Source: Gemmatimonadales bacterium
Lineage (GTDB): Bacteria; Gemmatimonadota; Glassbacteria; GWA2-58-10
Assembly: GCA_024278175.1 (NCBI GenBank)
Contig: JAJRTS010000026.1
Location: 1 to 38,448, forward strand
DNA: 38,448 bases
Direction of reading: 5' to 3'
Below are positions 8,660-17,869 of this stretch, in pieces. The notes below the pieces were generated by a model. It was not told the origin of the DNA. It saw only the letters and a program-made list of their open reading frames with translations, and made no database searches. Within the stretch, counting starts at the first letter, position 1; each line of letters opens with the position of its first letter. The translations under genes were made by a program, and so were the position numbers.

Positions 8660-10180
8660 ATGCAGGAAAAAGACATAGAAGGTATCCTCCACAAGGTGGA
8701 GGAAATGAAGGTGGTGTTTGCGTTCGGAGTCAAGTTCGTTCCGTTTCTGGAAGAGTTGTTGATCTTCGTCCAGGAAATGGCTCCGATCCTCAACGAAATG
8801 AACAGGTCGATCCAGGAAAGCAGCAGCAAGATGCCCGAGGCTGCCCAGCAACTCGACAAGGTCACCAGCGCTACCGAGCTGGCCACCAACGAGATTCTTG
8901 ACCGGGTCGACAGCATGTTGGGCAAACTCGACGAGATCAGCAAACAAGTGCAGAGTGTAAATAGCCGCCTGGACGTGGAACATCAGGCGGTTGTCGAAAT
9001 TACCGAGGGTGTGGAGAAGTTGCTCAAGGTCGACTCCGTGCGCAAGCAACTGGCCGCCGTGTTCGAGTTGGATGAGGCCCGTGAGGAGGGCATGCGGATT
9101 AAGGCTTCGGTCGATAAATTCCTCTCCTTGCGCGTCGATAAATCGGTGGGCCAACAGGTTGATCAGCTTGTGCAGGACGTTCAGTCCGATGCGTTCGACA
9201 TCATGAACAGCCTCCAGGTGCAGGATATCACCTCGCAGCAGATCGAGGGCGCTCACGCCATGCTGCGCTCGATCCAGGAGCGCCTTAACGGTCTGATAAC
9301 CAAGTTCTCCGAGGCCGAAGCCCCCGAGATGATCCGCGAGAACAAGGCTTTCGATGCAGCGGCGGACTACACCGGCGCCGGTGGCCGTCAGGCCGGCGTG
9401 GACGAGTTGTTCGGCAGCGCTGGGGTTGAAACCGAAGCCGAAGAGGAACCAGCCCCGGATGAGCCGAGCGTGGATGAAATTCTCCAGCAAGAGACCGCCG
9501 GGGACGAGCCGGGCCAGGAGCCGCAGGCGGCGAGCAGTCAGGATGAGATCGACTCGTTGTTCGAGGACTCGGCTGCTGTGGCCGATGAGGCTCCGGAGCA
9601 GGAGGCGACGGCGGACGCAGCGGAAGAGGAGAGTGTAGACGCACAGCCGTCCGGACAGGATGAAATAGACGAACTGCTCGACTGGGGAGATGTCGCCGCC
9701 GGGGGGCAGCAGGAGGAAGACGCTGACGGGGAAGCCGCCGATGAAGAGGCTGTGGAAGGCGTCTCGGGTGAGGAATTGCTTGACGCCGCGCTGAACGGCG
9801 AAACCGATGAAGCCGGGGAAGAACCCGTGGCAGCCGGGCCGGAAGAGCCTGCCGCCGCAGAGGAGGCCGGGCAGCCGGAAGCCGAACAGGAGCAGGAAAA
9901 GAAGCCGGACGCCGGGGAAGAACCCGTGGCAGCCGGGCCGGAAGAGCCTGCCGCCGCAGAGGAGGCCTGGCAGCCGGAGGCTGAACAGGAGCAGGAAAAG
10001 AAGCCGGACGCCGGGGAAGAACCCGTGGCAGCCGGGCCGGAAGAGCCTGCCGCCGCAGAGGAGGCCGGGCAGCCGGAAGCCGAACAGAAGCAGGAAAAGA
10101 AAGAAGAGAAACCGGCCGCGGACGACAGCGATGGTGGCGCGAGTATCAGCCAGGAGGAAATCGACAAGTTGTTCGGGTAA
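8660..10180 (+). CDS. cheZ: CheZ-like phosphatase with CheY-binding-type motif array
   Basis: Probably dephosphorylates CheY-P. ATG 8660 is chosen for CGGAGGG upstream. Residues 1-225 are predicted to be long helices. VQDITSQQ aligns with the E. coli CheZ active site FQDLTGQ, placing the catalytic Asp and Gln at D189 and Q193. The rest is acidic, Ala/Glu/Pro-rich and probably disordered. It carries six short motifs: GVDELFG, SVDEIL, SQDEIDSLFE, GQDEIDELLD, SGEELLDAAL and the C-terminal SQEEIDKLFG. These resemble the CheY-binding N-terminus of FliM/FliY and the C-terminal peptide of CheZ. Three 33-residue repeats lie at about 385-483. No other chemotaxis gene is adjacent. The phosphatase assignment is fairly good; the binding role of each motif is inference. 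Confidence 0.7.
   Translation: MQEKDIEGILHKVEEMKVVFAFGVKFVPFLEELLIFVQEMAPILNEMNRSIQESSSKMPEAAQQLDKVTSATELATNEILDRVDSMLGKLDEISKQVQSVNSRLDVEHQAVVEITEGVEKLLKVDSVRKQLAAVFELDEAREEGMRIKASVDKFLSLRVDKSVGQQVDQLVQDVQSDAFDIMNSLQVQDITSQQIEGAHAMLRSIQERLNGLITKFSEAEAPEMIRENKAFDAAADYTGAGGRQAGVDELFGSAGVETEAEEEPAPDEPSVDEILQQETAGDEPGQEPQAASSQDEIDSLFEDSAAVADEAPEQEATADAAEEESVDAQPSGQDEIDELLDWGDVAAGGQQEEDADGEAADEEAVEGVSGEELLDAALNGETDEAGEEPVAAGPEEPAAAEEAGQPEAEQEQEKKPDAGEEPVAAGPEEPAAAEEAWQPEAEQEQEKKPDAGEEPVAAGPEEPAAAEEAGQPEAEQKQEKKEEKPAADDSDGGASISQEEIDKLFG
9812..10108 (+). repeat. Three 99-bp in-frame tandem repeats
   Basis: Units begin at 9812, 9911 and 10010, each 99 bp (33 codons) starting AGEEPVAAGPEEPAAAEEA. 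They are nearly identical at DNA level. Unit 2 has TGG instead of GGG (Trp for Gly) and two silent changes nearby; the end of unit 3 has diverged. This indicates recent duplication within the gene tail. Confidence 0.95.
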
Positions 10181-10204
10181 AGCATATATAAATTTTGACT
10201 TTGC

Positions 10205-10233
10205 TTGACTTTTACGGTGGTCAATATTATCTT
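10205..10233 (+). promoter_or_regulatory. Candidate promoter of rpsU
   Basis: TTGACT (10205-10210), a 17-base spacer and TATCTT (10228-10233). The -35 lies in a small inverted repeat, TTGAC (10205-10209) and GTCAA (10220-10224). It lies in the only gap upstream of rpsU. Confidence 0.5.
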
Positions 10234-10287
10234 GAATTCACTTTGCCTCTGCAATTTTAGCTAATTTCTTCCTGGGGAGGTAGTTGC

Positions 10288-10479
10288 GTGCCTGAGGTTT
10301 ATATCGACGATGGTGATAATTTTGAAAAGGCGTTGAAAAGGTTCAAGAAGAAATGCGAAAAAGCAGGTATTCTCTCAGACTTGCGCAAGCACCGTCACTT
10401 TGAGAAACCCAGCGAAAAACGCAAGCGTAAGCTGAACTCCGCCAAAAGAAAAATGAGAAAGGACATGGGCCGCAGGTAG
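10288..10479 (+). CDS. rpsU: 30S ribosomal protein S21
   Basis: Small basic 30S protein near the anti-Shine-Dalgarno end of 16S rRNA. The 63 residues match the family throughout: an N-terminal NFEKALKRFKKKCEKAGIL segment and a basic C-terminal tail KRKLNSAKRKMRK. GTG 10288 has GGGGAGG seven bases upstream. It appears monocistronic, with its own promoter and a strong terminator at 10549. Confidence 0.95.
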   Translation: MPEVYIDDGDNFEKALKRFKKKCEKAGILSDLRKHRHFEKPSEKRKRKLNSAKRKMRKDMGRR

Positions 10480-10548
10480 TTGCCCTTGCAGGGCCTGAAA
10501 TTTTTGATAGCTGGATATTCAGGTCTGCTGTAAATGTCCGCATAGATT

Positions 10549-10580
10549 AGCCTTTAACAACCCACGTTAAAGGCTTTTTC
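10549..10580 (+). terminator. Intrinsic terminator of rpsU
   Basis: AGCCTTTAAC (10549-10558) and GTTAAAGGCT (10566-10575) form a perfect 10-bp stem with a 7-base loop, followed by a T-run to 10579. Confidence 0.92.
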
Positions 10581-10636
10581 TATTTGATCGTTATGGAAGT
10601 TGTGAAAAACTGTGATAATGCTAAAGTGTGACCGCG

Positions 10637-13042
10637 ATGATCGTTTCCGACAGAGTGAAAGATACGCTCGAATATGAGCGGGTGCTGGGCCTGATTGCCG
10701 GCAACGCAGCCAGCGAGATGGGCCGCCGCCGCGTGATGGCGTTAGAACCGACAAACTCCGAACAGGAGCTGGCCCGCGAACTGGACCGCCTGGCGGAAAT
10801 GTGTTCGATAACTTCCGATGACTCCATGTTCTCTCCGCCGGAGGTCCCGGTTCTGGGCGAGCAGATCGCTCGGCTGACAATGCCTGCGGTGGTGCTCGAG
10901 GGCGATGAGATCGTGGCGTTCTCGCGCCTGTTCGAGGGCGCTCAGGCGGTGCGGAGTTATCTCATTCGCCGCGAGGAGTCGCTGCCCACGCTCTCCGTGC
11001 TGGCTGGAGAGCTGGAGGGATTCGAACAGCTCAACAGCGATATAGCGCGCACGTTCGACGAGAATAATGAAGTGCGCTCAAGCGCCTCGCCGGTGCTGGG
11101 CGGACTCCGCAAGGATGCCCGCAACCTTCGCGAACGCCTGGAAAAGCGCCTGACAGACATGGCCGCCAAGCTTGTCAGTAATGGTTCAGCCGGGGATAAT
11201 TTTGTCACCCTGCGCCAGGAACGCTACGTTATCGCCGTGCCGCGCAACGAGATGCACACATGTCCGGGAATCATCCAGGGCGAGAGCGGCAGCGGCAACA
11301 CTCTTTTTATCGAGCCGGAGCAGGCGGTGAGCCTCAATAACCGGCTCCGCGAGGTGGAGCTCGATATCCGCCGTGAGATAGTGCGTATCCTGGCCTCGCT
11401 GAGCGCCGAACTGGCGTCGGTGCGCGAGCAGTTACGCACTAATATCGACGTGCTGGCCCGGATCGACTGTCTGTTCGCCCGCGCCCGTTTTGCCGCTCTT
11501 TTCCGCTGCAATCGTCCTACGCTGGGGCCGGATGCAAGGCTCAGGTTGCTTAATGCCCGGCATCCGTTGCTGGCGGCCCGCCAGGACCGTACCGTACCGC
11601 TGACCCTGGAGCTGGAGCAGGGCGAGCGCACCCTGCTGGTCAGCGGACCCAACGCGGGTGGTAAAACCGTGATGCTCAAAACAGTGGGCCTGGTCGCGCT
11701 GATGGTCCAGAGCGGGATATTCCCTCTGCTGGACGAGGAGTCCAGCCTGCCGCTGTTCGGTAACGTGCTGGTCGCTATCGGCGATGAGCAGTCCATCGAC
11801 AAGGACCTCTCCAGTTTCAGCAGCCACGTAATGGAACTCAAGGTGGCGCTGGAGCAGGGCGACAGCCACAGCCTGGTGCTGCTCGATGAGATAGGCGCCG
11901 GCACCGACCCGGCCGAGGGCGCGGCCGTGGCCGCGGCCGTGCTGGAAGACCTCACCCGCCGTGGTTGTCTAACACTGTCCACAACCCACTACGGCGAGCT
12001 CAAGTTGCTGTTCGAGCAGGTACCGGGTCTGGTCAACGGCTCTCTGGAGTTCGATCCGGCCCGGCTGGCTCCCACGTTCGTATTCCACAAGGGGCTGCCG
12101 GGGCGCAGCTATGGCCTGGAGATCGCCGGCAACATGGGGCTCTCCAGCGAGGTGCTCGGCCGGGCGCGGGAGTTCATGGGCGGTGATGCCGTCCTTCGCG
12201 AATCCTACCTTGCGGGGCTGGAGAAGCAACAGCGGCAGCTCAACGAGTTGATCGAATCGGCCCGTCGCCGCGACCGCGAATCCGAGAGCCGCGAACGGGA
12301 AATAATGCGCAGACAGTCCGACTGGCAGCGCAGGATGCGCAAGCTGGACGAGTTGGAGCATAGTTTTGACGCTCGGATGGAGCGCAGGGTCCGCGACGCC
12401 CTGCTCCGCTCCCGCAAGGACGTGGAGGCTGTTATCTCCCGGCTGGAGGGCGAGTACCGGCAGGACAGCGCCCGGGCGGCGCGCCGCGCCCGCAAGGAGC
12501 TTGAAAACAAAATTCGCGCCCTGGAGCACGGCGCGGCGCAACAGACGCGGCAGCTTGAAGAAATTGGTGCCGGAGTCGATCCCGCGGAGCTTTCAGCCGG
12601 CGACCGGGTCAGCGTCCCTTCGATGGGGTTCACCGGCGAAGTGGCGGGTGGACCGGACAGCGGCGGAAAATTCACGGTCGTGGCCGGGGGAGTGAAAATC
12701 AGCGTGGCGCCCGCGGAGATGGTCAAGCTCGCCGGTGATGATCTGAAAAAGAACACCGGGTTCGAGTTTACCCCGTCCGGGGAAGATGGCGCCGTGGAGC
12801 CGGACCGGCTGGATATCCGTGGGATCCGGGTGGATGAGGTGAGCTATCAGCTCGACAGGTTCCTCTCTGCGGCGGTGCTGGAGAATCTTTCGGAGGTGGT
12901 GGTTCTGCACGGCAAGGGCACGGGAGCGCTGCGCGCCAGGGTGTCGGAGTTGCTGGGCGATGACCGCAGGGTCGAGAGTTTGCGTCCCGGCCAGTGGAAC
13001 GAGGGCGGCACGGGCGTGACTGTTGTCAGGCTGGCCCGCTAA
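10637..13042 (+). CDS. mutS2: MutS2 family ATPase/nuclease
   Basis: MutS paralogue with an endonuclease domain, linked to control of recombination and, in Bacillus, to splitting of collided ribosomes; it lacks the mismatch-recognition domain of MutS1. The helical core and ATPase carry Walker A GPNAGGKT near residue 337, and DEIGAGTDP and STTHYGELK follow. A long coiled coil (about 520-640) comes next. The C-terminal Smr nuclease domain (from about 723) has LDIRG and VVVLHGKGTGAL. ATG 10637 is used; GTG 10628 in the same frame is equally possible because neither has a clear ribosome binding site. dnaG follows after 67 bases. Confidence 0.95.
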   Translation: MIVSDRVKDTLEYERVLGLIAGNAASEMGRRRVMALEPTNSEQELARELDRLAEMCSITSDDSMFSPPEVPVLGEQIARLTMPAVVLEGDEIVAFSRLFEGAQAVRSYLIRREESLPTLSVLAGELEGFEQLNSDIARTFDENNEVRSSASPVLGGLRKDARNLRERLEKRLTDMAAKLVSNGSAGDNFVTLRQERYVIAVPRNEMHTCPGIIQGESGSGNTLFIEPEQAVSLNNRLREVELDIRREIVRILASLSAELASVREQLRTNIDVLARIDCLFARARFAALFRCNRPTLGPDARLRLLNARHPLLAARQDRTVPLTLELEQGERTLLVSGPNAGGKTVMLKTVGLVALMVQSGIFPLLDEESSLPLFGNVLVAIGDEQSIDKDLSSFSSHVMELKVALEQGDSHSLVLLDEIGAGTDPAEGAAVAAAVLEDLTRRGCLTLSTTHYGELKLLFEQVPGLVNGSLEFDPARLAPTFVFHKGLPGRSYGLEIAGNMGLSSEVLGRAREFMGGDAVLRESYLAGLEKQQRQLNELIESARRRDRESESREREIMRRQSDWQRRMRKLDELEHSFDARMERRVRDALLRSRKDVEAVISRLEGEYRQDSARAARRARKELENKIRALEHGAAQQTRQLEEIGAGVDPAELSAGDRVSVPSMGFTGEVAGGPDSGGKFTVVAGGVKISVAPAEMVKLAGDDLKKNTGFEFTPSGEDGAVEPDRLDIRGIRVDEVSYQLDRFLSAAVLENLSEVVVLHGKGTGALRARVSELLGDDRRVESLRPGQWNEGGTGVTVVRLAR

Positions 13043-13109
13043 GGTTATAGTACTGCGAGAAAACTCCGTTGCAGATCAGTTCACTCCCGGCCACGACAGG
13101 TTCAGCGAG

Positions 13110-14891
13110 ATGGCAGGCTACCTTCCAGACGACTTTATCGATACCCTCCGCGAGCAGACGGATATTGTAGAGGTGATCGGCCAGTACGTCGAGCTGCGAC
13201 GGCGGGGCCAGAGCTGGGTCGGACTCTGCCCGTTCCACACCGAAAAGACGCCCTCGTTCACGGTCACTCCTTCCAGGGACATGTTCAAGTGTTTCGGCTG
13301 CGGCAAGGGCGGCGACATCTATTCGTTCATGATGGATCACCAGCAGCTCTCGTTCGGCCAGGCCGTGGAGCAGCTTGCCGGGCGGGCCGGAATCCCGATG
13401 CCCCGCCAGACGGGTGCTGTTTCCGATGATTCCGGGCGCAAGCGGCTGTTCTACGCCAACGAGTTCGCCGGCCAGTACTACCACGGCCTGCTCACCGGCG
13501 GCAAGGGCGGCGCTAAAGCCCTGGACTATCTAAAAAAACGCGGGCTGGACGAGAAGCTGATCGCCGAGTTCGAGCTGGGCTGGGCGCCGGCCGGGCGCGA
13601 TGAGTTTAAAAATGCGGCCCTCGGCCACGGGATTGTGGAGGATGATCTTGTCAGCGCCGGTTTGTTGGGTGTTTCAGAGCAGGACGGTAAAAAGTTCGAC
13701 CGTTTCCGTAACCGGCTGCTGTTCCCGATCCGCGACTCCCGGGGCCGCACGATCGGTTTCGGCGGCCGCGTGCTGGACGACTCCCTGCCCAAGTACCTGA
13801 ACACCTCCGATACCGAGCTGTTTCACAAGGGCGAGGTCCTGTTCGGGCTGGACAAGGCGCGCGGCCAGATCAGTCGCGAAAGCACCGCGCTGGTTGTGGA
13901 GGGCTACATGGACCTGCTCAGTCTCTGGCAGGCGGGGGTGCGCAACGTGGTCGCTCCGCTGGGCACGGCGCTCACCTCGGGCCAGGCCAGGTTGCTGGCG
14001 CGCTATGCAAAGGAGGTGTTCCTGCTCTATGACGCCGACAGGGCGGGCCTTAAGGCCACGTTCCGCGGCGGCGACGGGTTACTGGCGGCGGGAGTGGCCG
14101 TGCGGGTGGTTACGCTGCCGGGGGGCCAGGACCCGGACGACTATATCCGCGCCAACGGTCGGGAGAAATTCGAGTCGCTGCTGGCGGGGGCCGAGGACCT
14201 GCTGGAGCGCAAAATCGAAATCCTGAAGCGTAAGCTCAAACTGGAGGTTGTCAGCCAGCGGGAGCTGGCCGCGGACAAATGCCTGGAAACAGTGGCGCGT
14301 TGCTCCAACGAACTGGTGCGCGAGCTGTACATGCAGAAAACAGCGGAGTTTATCGGTGTCCCCCAGAGCGTGATAGCCGAGAGGCTGCGCCGCGTCAGCG
14401 AGGGTGCTCCCCGGCGGAAATCGGGCGCCGGGCGGAGCGGAGACAAAGCGGCGGAAAAAAAATCGACTTCGGCCGGGTACCTGCTGGCCCTCTGCCTGCG
14501 CAACCCCGAGTATATCGAGCGCGTGCAGGAGAAGCTGGGCCGCGATCCGTTCGAGCGCGAAAACCACGAGCGCGTGTTCGAGGCCATGCTGACCGCCTGG
14601 GAGGACGGCGTGCGCAACATCGGCGAGGCGCTCTACACTAATCTGCCAGAGGAACTGCATCCCGAGATCGCGCGCCTGCGGGAAATCGACGATCTCGAAC
14701 CGGCCGGGGAGGTGTTCGACCGGGCCTGGCGCAAGATCGAGATCGGCAGGATCGAGGAGCGGATCCGGGCCGTGATCGGTGGTAAGGACCCGGAAGGTCA
14801 GTCGGCCAGAGAAGAACTGAAAACGTTGCGCGACCGGCTTGTCAATTTGCAGCGCGAATTGCCCGGAGCTTGCTGGCTGATAAAAAACTGA
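13110..14891 (+). CDS. dnaG: DNA primase DnaG
   Basis: Makes RNA primers for replication, recruited by DnaB helicase. ATG 13110 is chosen because MAGYLPDDFIDTLREQTDIV matches the family start; the frame stays open upstream into mutS2 but without similarity. The CHC2 zinc finger is intact (CPFH near residue 43, then CFGC). The TOPRIM core includes VVEGYMDLLSL and YDADRAGLKA. The C-terminal helicase-binding region is less conserved. It stands directly before rpoD, as in the macromolecular-synthesis arrangement of many bacteria, but rpoD has its own promoter starting 8 bases after the dnaG stop. Confidence 0.96.
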   Translation: MAGYLPDDFIDTLREQTDIVEVIGQYVELRRRGQSWVGLCPFHTEKTPSFTVTPSRDMFKCFGCGKGGDIYSFMMDHQQLSFGQAVEQLAGRAGIPMPRQTGAVSDDSGRKRLFYANEFAGQYYHGLLTGGKGGAKALDYLKKRGLDEKLIAEFELGWAPAGRDEFKNAALGHGIVEDDLVSAGLLGVSEQDGKKFDRFRNRLLFPIRDSRGRTIGFGGRVLDDSLPKYLNTSDTELFHKGEVLFGLDKARGQISRESTALVVEGYMDLLSLWQAGVRNVVAPLGTALTSGQARLLARYAKEVFLLYDADRAGLKATFRGGDGLLAAGVAVRVVTLPGGQDPDDYIRANGREKFESLLAGAEDLLERKIEILKRKLKLEVVSQRELAADKCLETVARCSNELVRELYMQKTAEFIGVPQSVIAERLRRVSEGAPRRKSGAGRSGDKAAEKKSTSAGYLLALCLRNPEYIERVQEKLGRDPFERENHERVFEAMLTAWEDGVRNIGEALYTNLPEELHPEIARLREIDDLEPAGEVFDRAWRKIEIGRIEERIRAVIGGKDPEGQSAREELKTLRDRLVNLQRELPGACWLIKN

Positions 14892-14898
14892 ACACACG

Positions 14899-14927
14899 TT
14901 GACAATTGACTGCCGGGTACTTACATT
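14899..14927 (+). promoter_or_regulatory. Promoter of rpoD
   Basis: A perfect TTGACA (14899-14904), a 17-base spacer and TACATT (14922-14927, 4 of 6). It begins 8 bases after the dnaG stop and implies a leader of about 250 nt before rpoD. Confidence 0.65.
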
Positions 14928-15183
14928 AAACCTGGCACGAAAAAGATGCAAAATAGCTGATACCGTTTAATCTTTCCGGTAAAAGATGCCTTTCCGGCAG
15001 ATTGCCAACTGGCCTGATTTGGCCGACACTCTGCCGGTTTTGATACCAGGGATGCGTAGCTGAGTCGATGAAACATTAGCTGAAACGTTAATCCCGATAT
15101 GCCGGTGTTGCGCTAATATCCACTGCCAGCCAGACTGCTGGTGTGTGGCAAGCTACCCCCCTACCCAAGGATGAGCGAACCTG
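14928..15183 (+). promoter_or_regulatory. Long structured 5' leader of rpoD
   Basis: No gene is visible in this stretch. CCGGCAGA (14994-15001) pairs exactly with TCTGCCGG (15030-15037), which is followed by TTTT (15038-15041), giving a terminator-like hairpin with a 28-base interior. A second hairpin, CCAGC (15126-15130) with GCTGG (15137-15141), lies near the start codon. These could form an attenuator. I recognise no known riboswitch class. Confidence 0.4.
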
Positions 15184-16848
15184 ATGGATCGGTCAGCCGC
15201 CAGTATTTCCAAGCCGCAGCCAGCAAAACCATCCGATGCGACAGGCTTCGATTCCGCGGCCGGGCTTGAGTCCGGGCAGGAGGAGCAGGATGCATTCGCC
15301 ACCTCCAGACTGGCAAAGCGTAAGCGGATGCTCAAGCGCAAGAACCAGATGACCGAGAGCGGCAGTCAGGCCTCCGACGACCCGGTGCGCATGTACCTTC
15401 GCGAGATGGGCAAGGTTCCCCTGCTCGACCGCGAGGACGAGGTCGCCCTGGCCCAGGTGATCGAGCGGGGGCGCAGGAAGATCAAGTCCGCGGTGTTCGA
15501 CTGCCAGCTGGCTGTCGGGTTGATCGTGGAGGAAAAAGAGCGGATCGAGCAGGAAACCCTGGCTGTGGAGGATTTCCTGGACGCGGATATCAGCGACTGG
15601 AAGGGCCAGGATCTGGGCCAGCGGGAAAAATCCAAGTTGCTGCGCAAGCTGGACCGTGGCGCGAAGGCGTACTCGGCTATCAGGCAACTCAACGAGAATA
15701 TCGCCGTGGCGCCCAGCGCCGAACACGAGCGGCTTCGGCGGGAACTGCACGCGCAGCAGATCAGTCTCAAGCGCGCGTTCATGCGTCTGCCGCTGGCTTA
15801 CCCGCAGGTCAAGCGCATTTCCGAAGCCATCCACGATATCGGCGCGGAGCTGGAAGACCTCAACACCCGGATTGCCTACCTGGACAAAGTTATCACTCGC
15901 CAGCAGCGCGCCAAGCGCCCGATGAATTCAACCCAGGTCCGTCAATACCTGGCCCGTAAGGCGGGGATGGGTTATTTCGGCGACGCCGGGGTGAGTGGTC
16001 TGAGCGGTTACCGCGACGAGATCGACGAGCGCCGCCGGCGTCTGGAGATCGACTACGGCATGGACAGCCCGGCGTTCGGCCGCCTCTGCCGAAGGCTGGA
16101 CAAGTACGACAGCGCCGTGGAAGAGGCCAAGCAGATGCTGATCAAGGCCAACGTGCGGCTGGTGATTTCGGTTGCCAAGCGCTATGTCAACCGGGGGCTG
16201 GAGTTCCTGGACCTGATCCAGGAGGGCAACAAGGGGCTGATGCGCGCCACGGATAAATTCGATTACCGCCGGGGCTACAAGTTCAGCACCTATGCCACCT
16301 GGTGGATCCGCCAGGCTATCACCCGCGCTATCGCCGAGCAGGCCAGGGTTATCAGCGTGCCCGTGCACATGATCGAGACCCTCAACAAGGTCAACCGCGT
16401 AAGCTGGAAGTTCGTCCAGGAGTTCGGCCGCGAGCCCAAGCCCGAGGAAATATCGGCCAAACTGGGCCTGCCGGTGGAAAAGGTGCGCGAGGTGATGAAG
16501 ATCAGCCAGGAGACGATCTCGCTCAACGATTTTATCAAGGAGGGCGGCGAGAGCTCTATCGAGGACCTGATCGAGGACACCGAGGCCGATTCCCCGGCCA
16601 AAACCGCCGCGTTCAGCATGTTGCGCGACCAGATAGCCAACGCGCTCAACACCCTCACCGGCCGCGAGGAGAAAGTGATCCGCCTGCGCTTCGGCATCGA
16701 CGACGGCTGCCCGCGCACGCTGGAGGAGGTGGGCGCCATTTTCAACGTAACCCGCGAGCGTGTGCGCCAGATAGAAGCCAAAGCCCTGACCAAACTTCGC
16801 CACCCCTCCCGCTCCGGAATCCTGCGCAAGTACATGTTTTTCAGTTGA
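15184..16848 (+). CDS. rpoD: RNA polymerase primary sigma factor RpoD (sigma-70)
   Basis: Main promoter-specificity subunit. Region 1.2 ([17 protein letters not shown]) begins near residue 65. A long non-conserved insert of about 200 residues follows. Regions 2-4 are intact: [33 protein letters not shown] for the -10 element, and the region 4.2 helix-turn-helix [20 protein letters not shown] for the -35. The first 60 residues are basic and show no recognisable region 1.1 autoinhibitory domain. ATG 15184 has AAGGA 12 bases upstream. The consensus-like promoters in this window fit this sigma factor. Confidence 0.97.
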   Translation: MDRSAASISKPQPAKPSDATGFDSAAGLESGQEEQDAFATSRLAKRKRMLKRKNQMTESGSQASDDPVRMYLREMGKVPLLDREDEVALAQVIERGRRKIKSAVFDCQLAVGLIVEEKERIEQETLAVEDFLDADISDWKGQDLGQREKSKLLRKLDRGAKAYSAIRQLNENIAVAPSAEHERLRRELHAQQISLKRAFMRLPLAYPQVKRISEAIHDIGAELEDLNTRIAYLDKVITRQQRAKRPMNSTQVRQYLARKAGMGYFGDAGVSGLSGYRDEIDERRRRLEIDYGMDSPAFGRLCRRLDKYDSAVEEAKQMLIKANVRLVISVAKRYVNRGLEFLDLIQEGNKGLMRATDKFDYRRGYKFSTYATWWIRQAITRAIAEQARVISVPVHMIETLNKVNRVSWKFVQEFGREPKPEEISAKLGLPVEKVREVMKISQETISLNDFIKEGGESSIEDLIEDTEADSPAKTAAFSMLRDQIANALNTLTGREEKVIRLRFGIDDGCPRTLEEVGAIFNVTRERVRQIEAKALTKLRHPSRSGILRKYMFFS

Positions 16849-16990
16849 TTTTACAGTGTCTATCTTCTGCTCTTTTACGGGCATTCTGCAAAATTTTTAA
16901 ACTGCAAAGCAATCCGTAAAATAATCTGCGAAAAATTTGATTATCTCACAACAGATGCTTAATGTGGTTGTGTAGGGCTTTATGGCTGGC

Positions 16991-17012
16991 GGCCGTGCTG
17001 TGGCTCACGGCC
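16991..17012. repeat. GC-rich hairpin downstream of rpoD
   Basis: GGCCGTG (16991-16997) and CACGGCC (17006-17012) form a perfect 7-bp stem with an 8-base loop. No T-run follows. The 16849-17109 gap otherwise holds AT-rich DNA, then a short G-rich run, at the switch to the low-GC gene; no terminator for rpoD is obvious. Confidence 0.4.
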
Positions 17013-17109
17013 CGGGTGCTGGGGTGGCGGTAGGGGGGGGAGTTTGGGAGAAAGAAGAGCTAAAAGCTACACCAGTACCGATAGAAATGAATTGCAAGGA
17101 GGTGAGCTT

Positions 17110-17841
17110 TTGGAGAAGTTATCAAAGCAAGAAATAGAGCGACACTATTTCAAAAAGTTTGTTGCTAGTGATAAGTACAAGCTTCCAAAGTGTGAAGTGA
17201 TTTTTGGGGATCGTCCAGATGTGATAATTAAAGGCCAGCGGAAGGTAGGTATCGAAATAACAAACCTTTACAAAGCATGTGGTAAAGATAAAAAAAGTGA
17301 GCAACAGCAACGCGAGATTCGTAAAAAGGTTTTAAGGGAGGCAAAAAGGCGTTTTGAGAAGGGTGGGGGCAAGCCGATGAACATCCAATTCACATTCAGG
17401 TTACCCATCCCAATTAACGGGAAAAGAGATCAAGAAATTACAGACAAAATAGTGCTGCTTGCGAGCAAAATAGCGTCACTTGCGAAGCGAAGCGAATTCG
17501 GGGAGGTGCCTTGGTGTCTGCTCATGGATATTCCTGAACTGAGTAGCGTTTTGTTTTCCGTTCTTTCGGATGATGATCCCCAGTGGACTGAGTGTAATGC
17601 ATACGATGCACCTGATGTGTCAATTCCACGATTGAAAGAAATCGTTAAAGGCAAAGAGAAGAAGGTAAAGGGCTATGATTCTTGTGATGCATATTGGCTG
17701 CTAGTTGTAATAGACATTTGGGACCCTGCGCAAGATCAAAGAATTGGCGCCGATGGTTTGAAAATCTTATCTAAGAAATTTGAGAGGATACTCATTTATG
17801 AAAATGGTCGTAATCAGGTAGTTGAGGTTGCAACATCCTAA
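17110..17841 (+). CDS. Hypothetical protein, possible PD-(D/E)XK-type nuclease
   Basis: Not recognised as a named family. The start TTG 17110 is chosen because AAGGAGGTGA (17096-17105), a near-perfect Shine-Dalgarno, stands just before it; TTG 17044 is an in-frame alternative without one. The segment PDVIIKGQRKVGIEITNL (about residues 36-53) has the D...ExT pattern and alternating hydrophobic strands of restriction-endonuclease-like folds, followed by a Lys/Arg/Gln-rich helix. Thr in place of the usual Lys makes this tentative. Base composition differs from its neighbours (25 of 60 G/C at 17161-17220), with AAA/GAA/ATA-rich codons, suggesting horizontal transfer. Its end overlaps nothing, and a secreted dockerin-like gene follows after 28 bases. 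No methylase or integrase is adjacent. Confidence 0.6.
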   Translation: MEKLSKQEIERHYFKKFVASDKYKLPKCEVIFGDRPDVIIKGQRKVGIEITNLYKACGKDKKSEQQQREIRKKVLREAKRRFEKGGGKPMNIQFTFRLPIPINGKRDQEITDKIVLLASKIASLAKRSEFGEVPWCLLMDIPELSSVLFSVLSDDDPQWTECNAYDAPDVSIPRLKEIVKGKEKKVKGYDSCDAYWLLVVIDIWDPAQDQRIGADGLKILSKKFERILIYENGRNQVVEVATS

Positions 17842-17869
17842 CAATCCCCGCAAGCTTAGGAGCGCACCC

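Noticed and set aside
9812-10108. Tandem repeats as a CRISPR array
   Set aside because: The 99-bp units are contiguous, in frame and have no unique spacers; they encode a protein repeat.
9538-10254. Ser/Ala-rich minus-strand frame opposite the CheZ-like tail
   Set aside because: Low-complexity mirror of the acidic repeats; no ribosome binding site or recognisable domain.
14928-15183. Known riboswitch (cobalamin or TPP) in the rpoD leader
   Set aside because: No conserved riboswitch box could be matched; only generic inverted repeats are visible.
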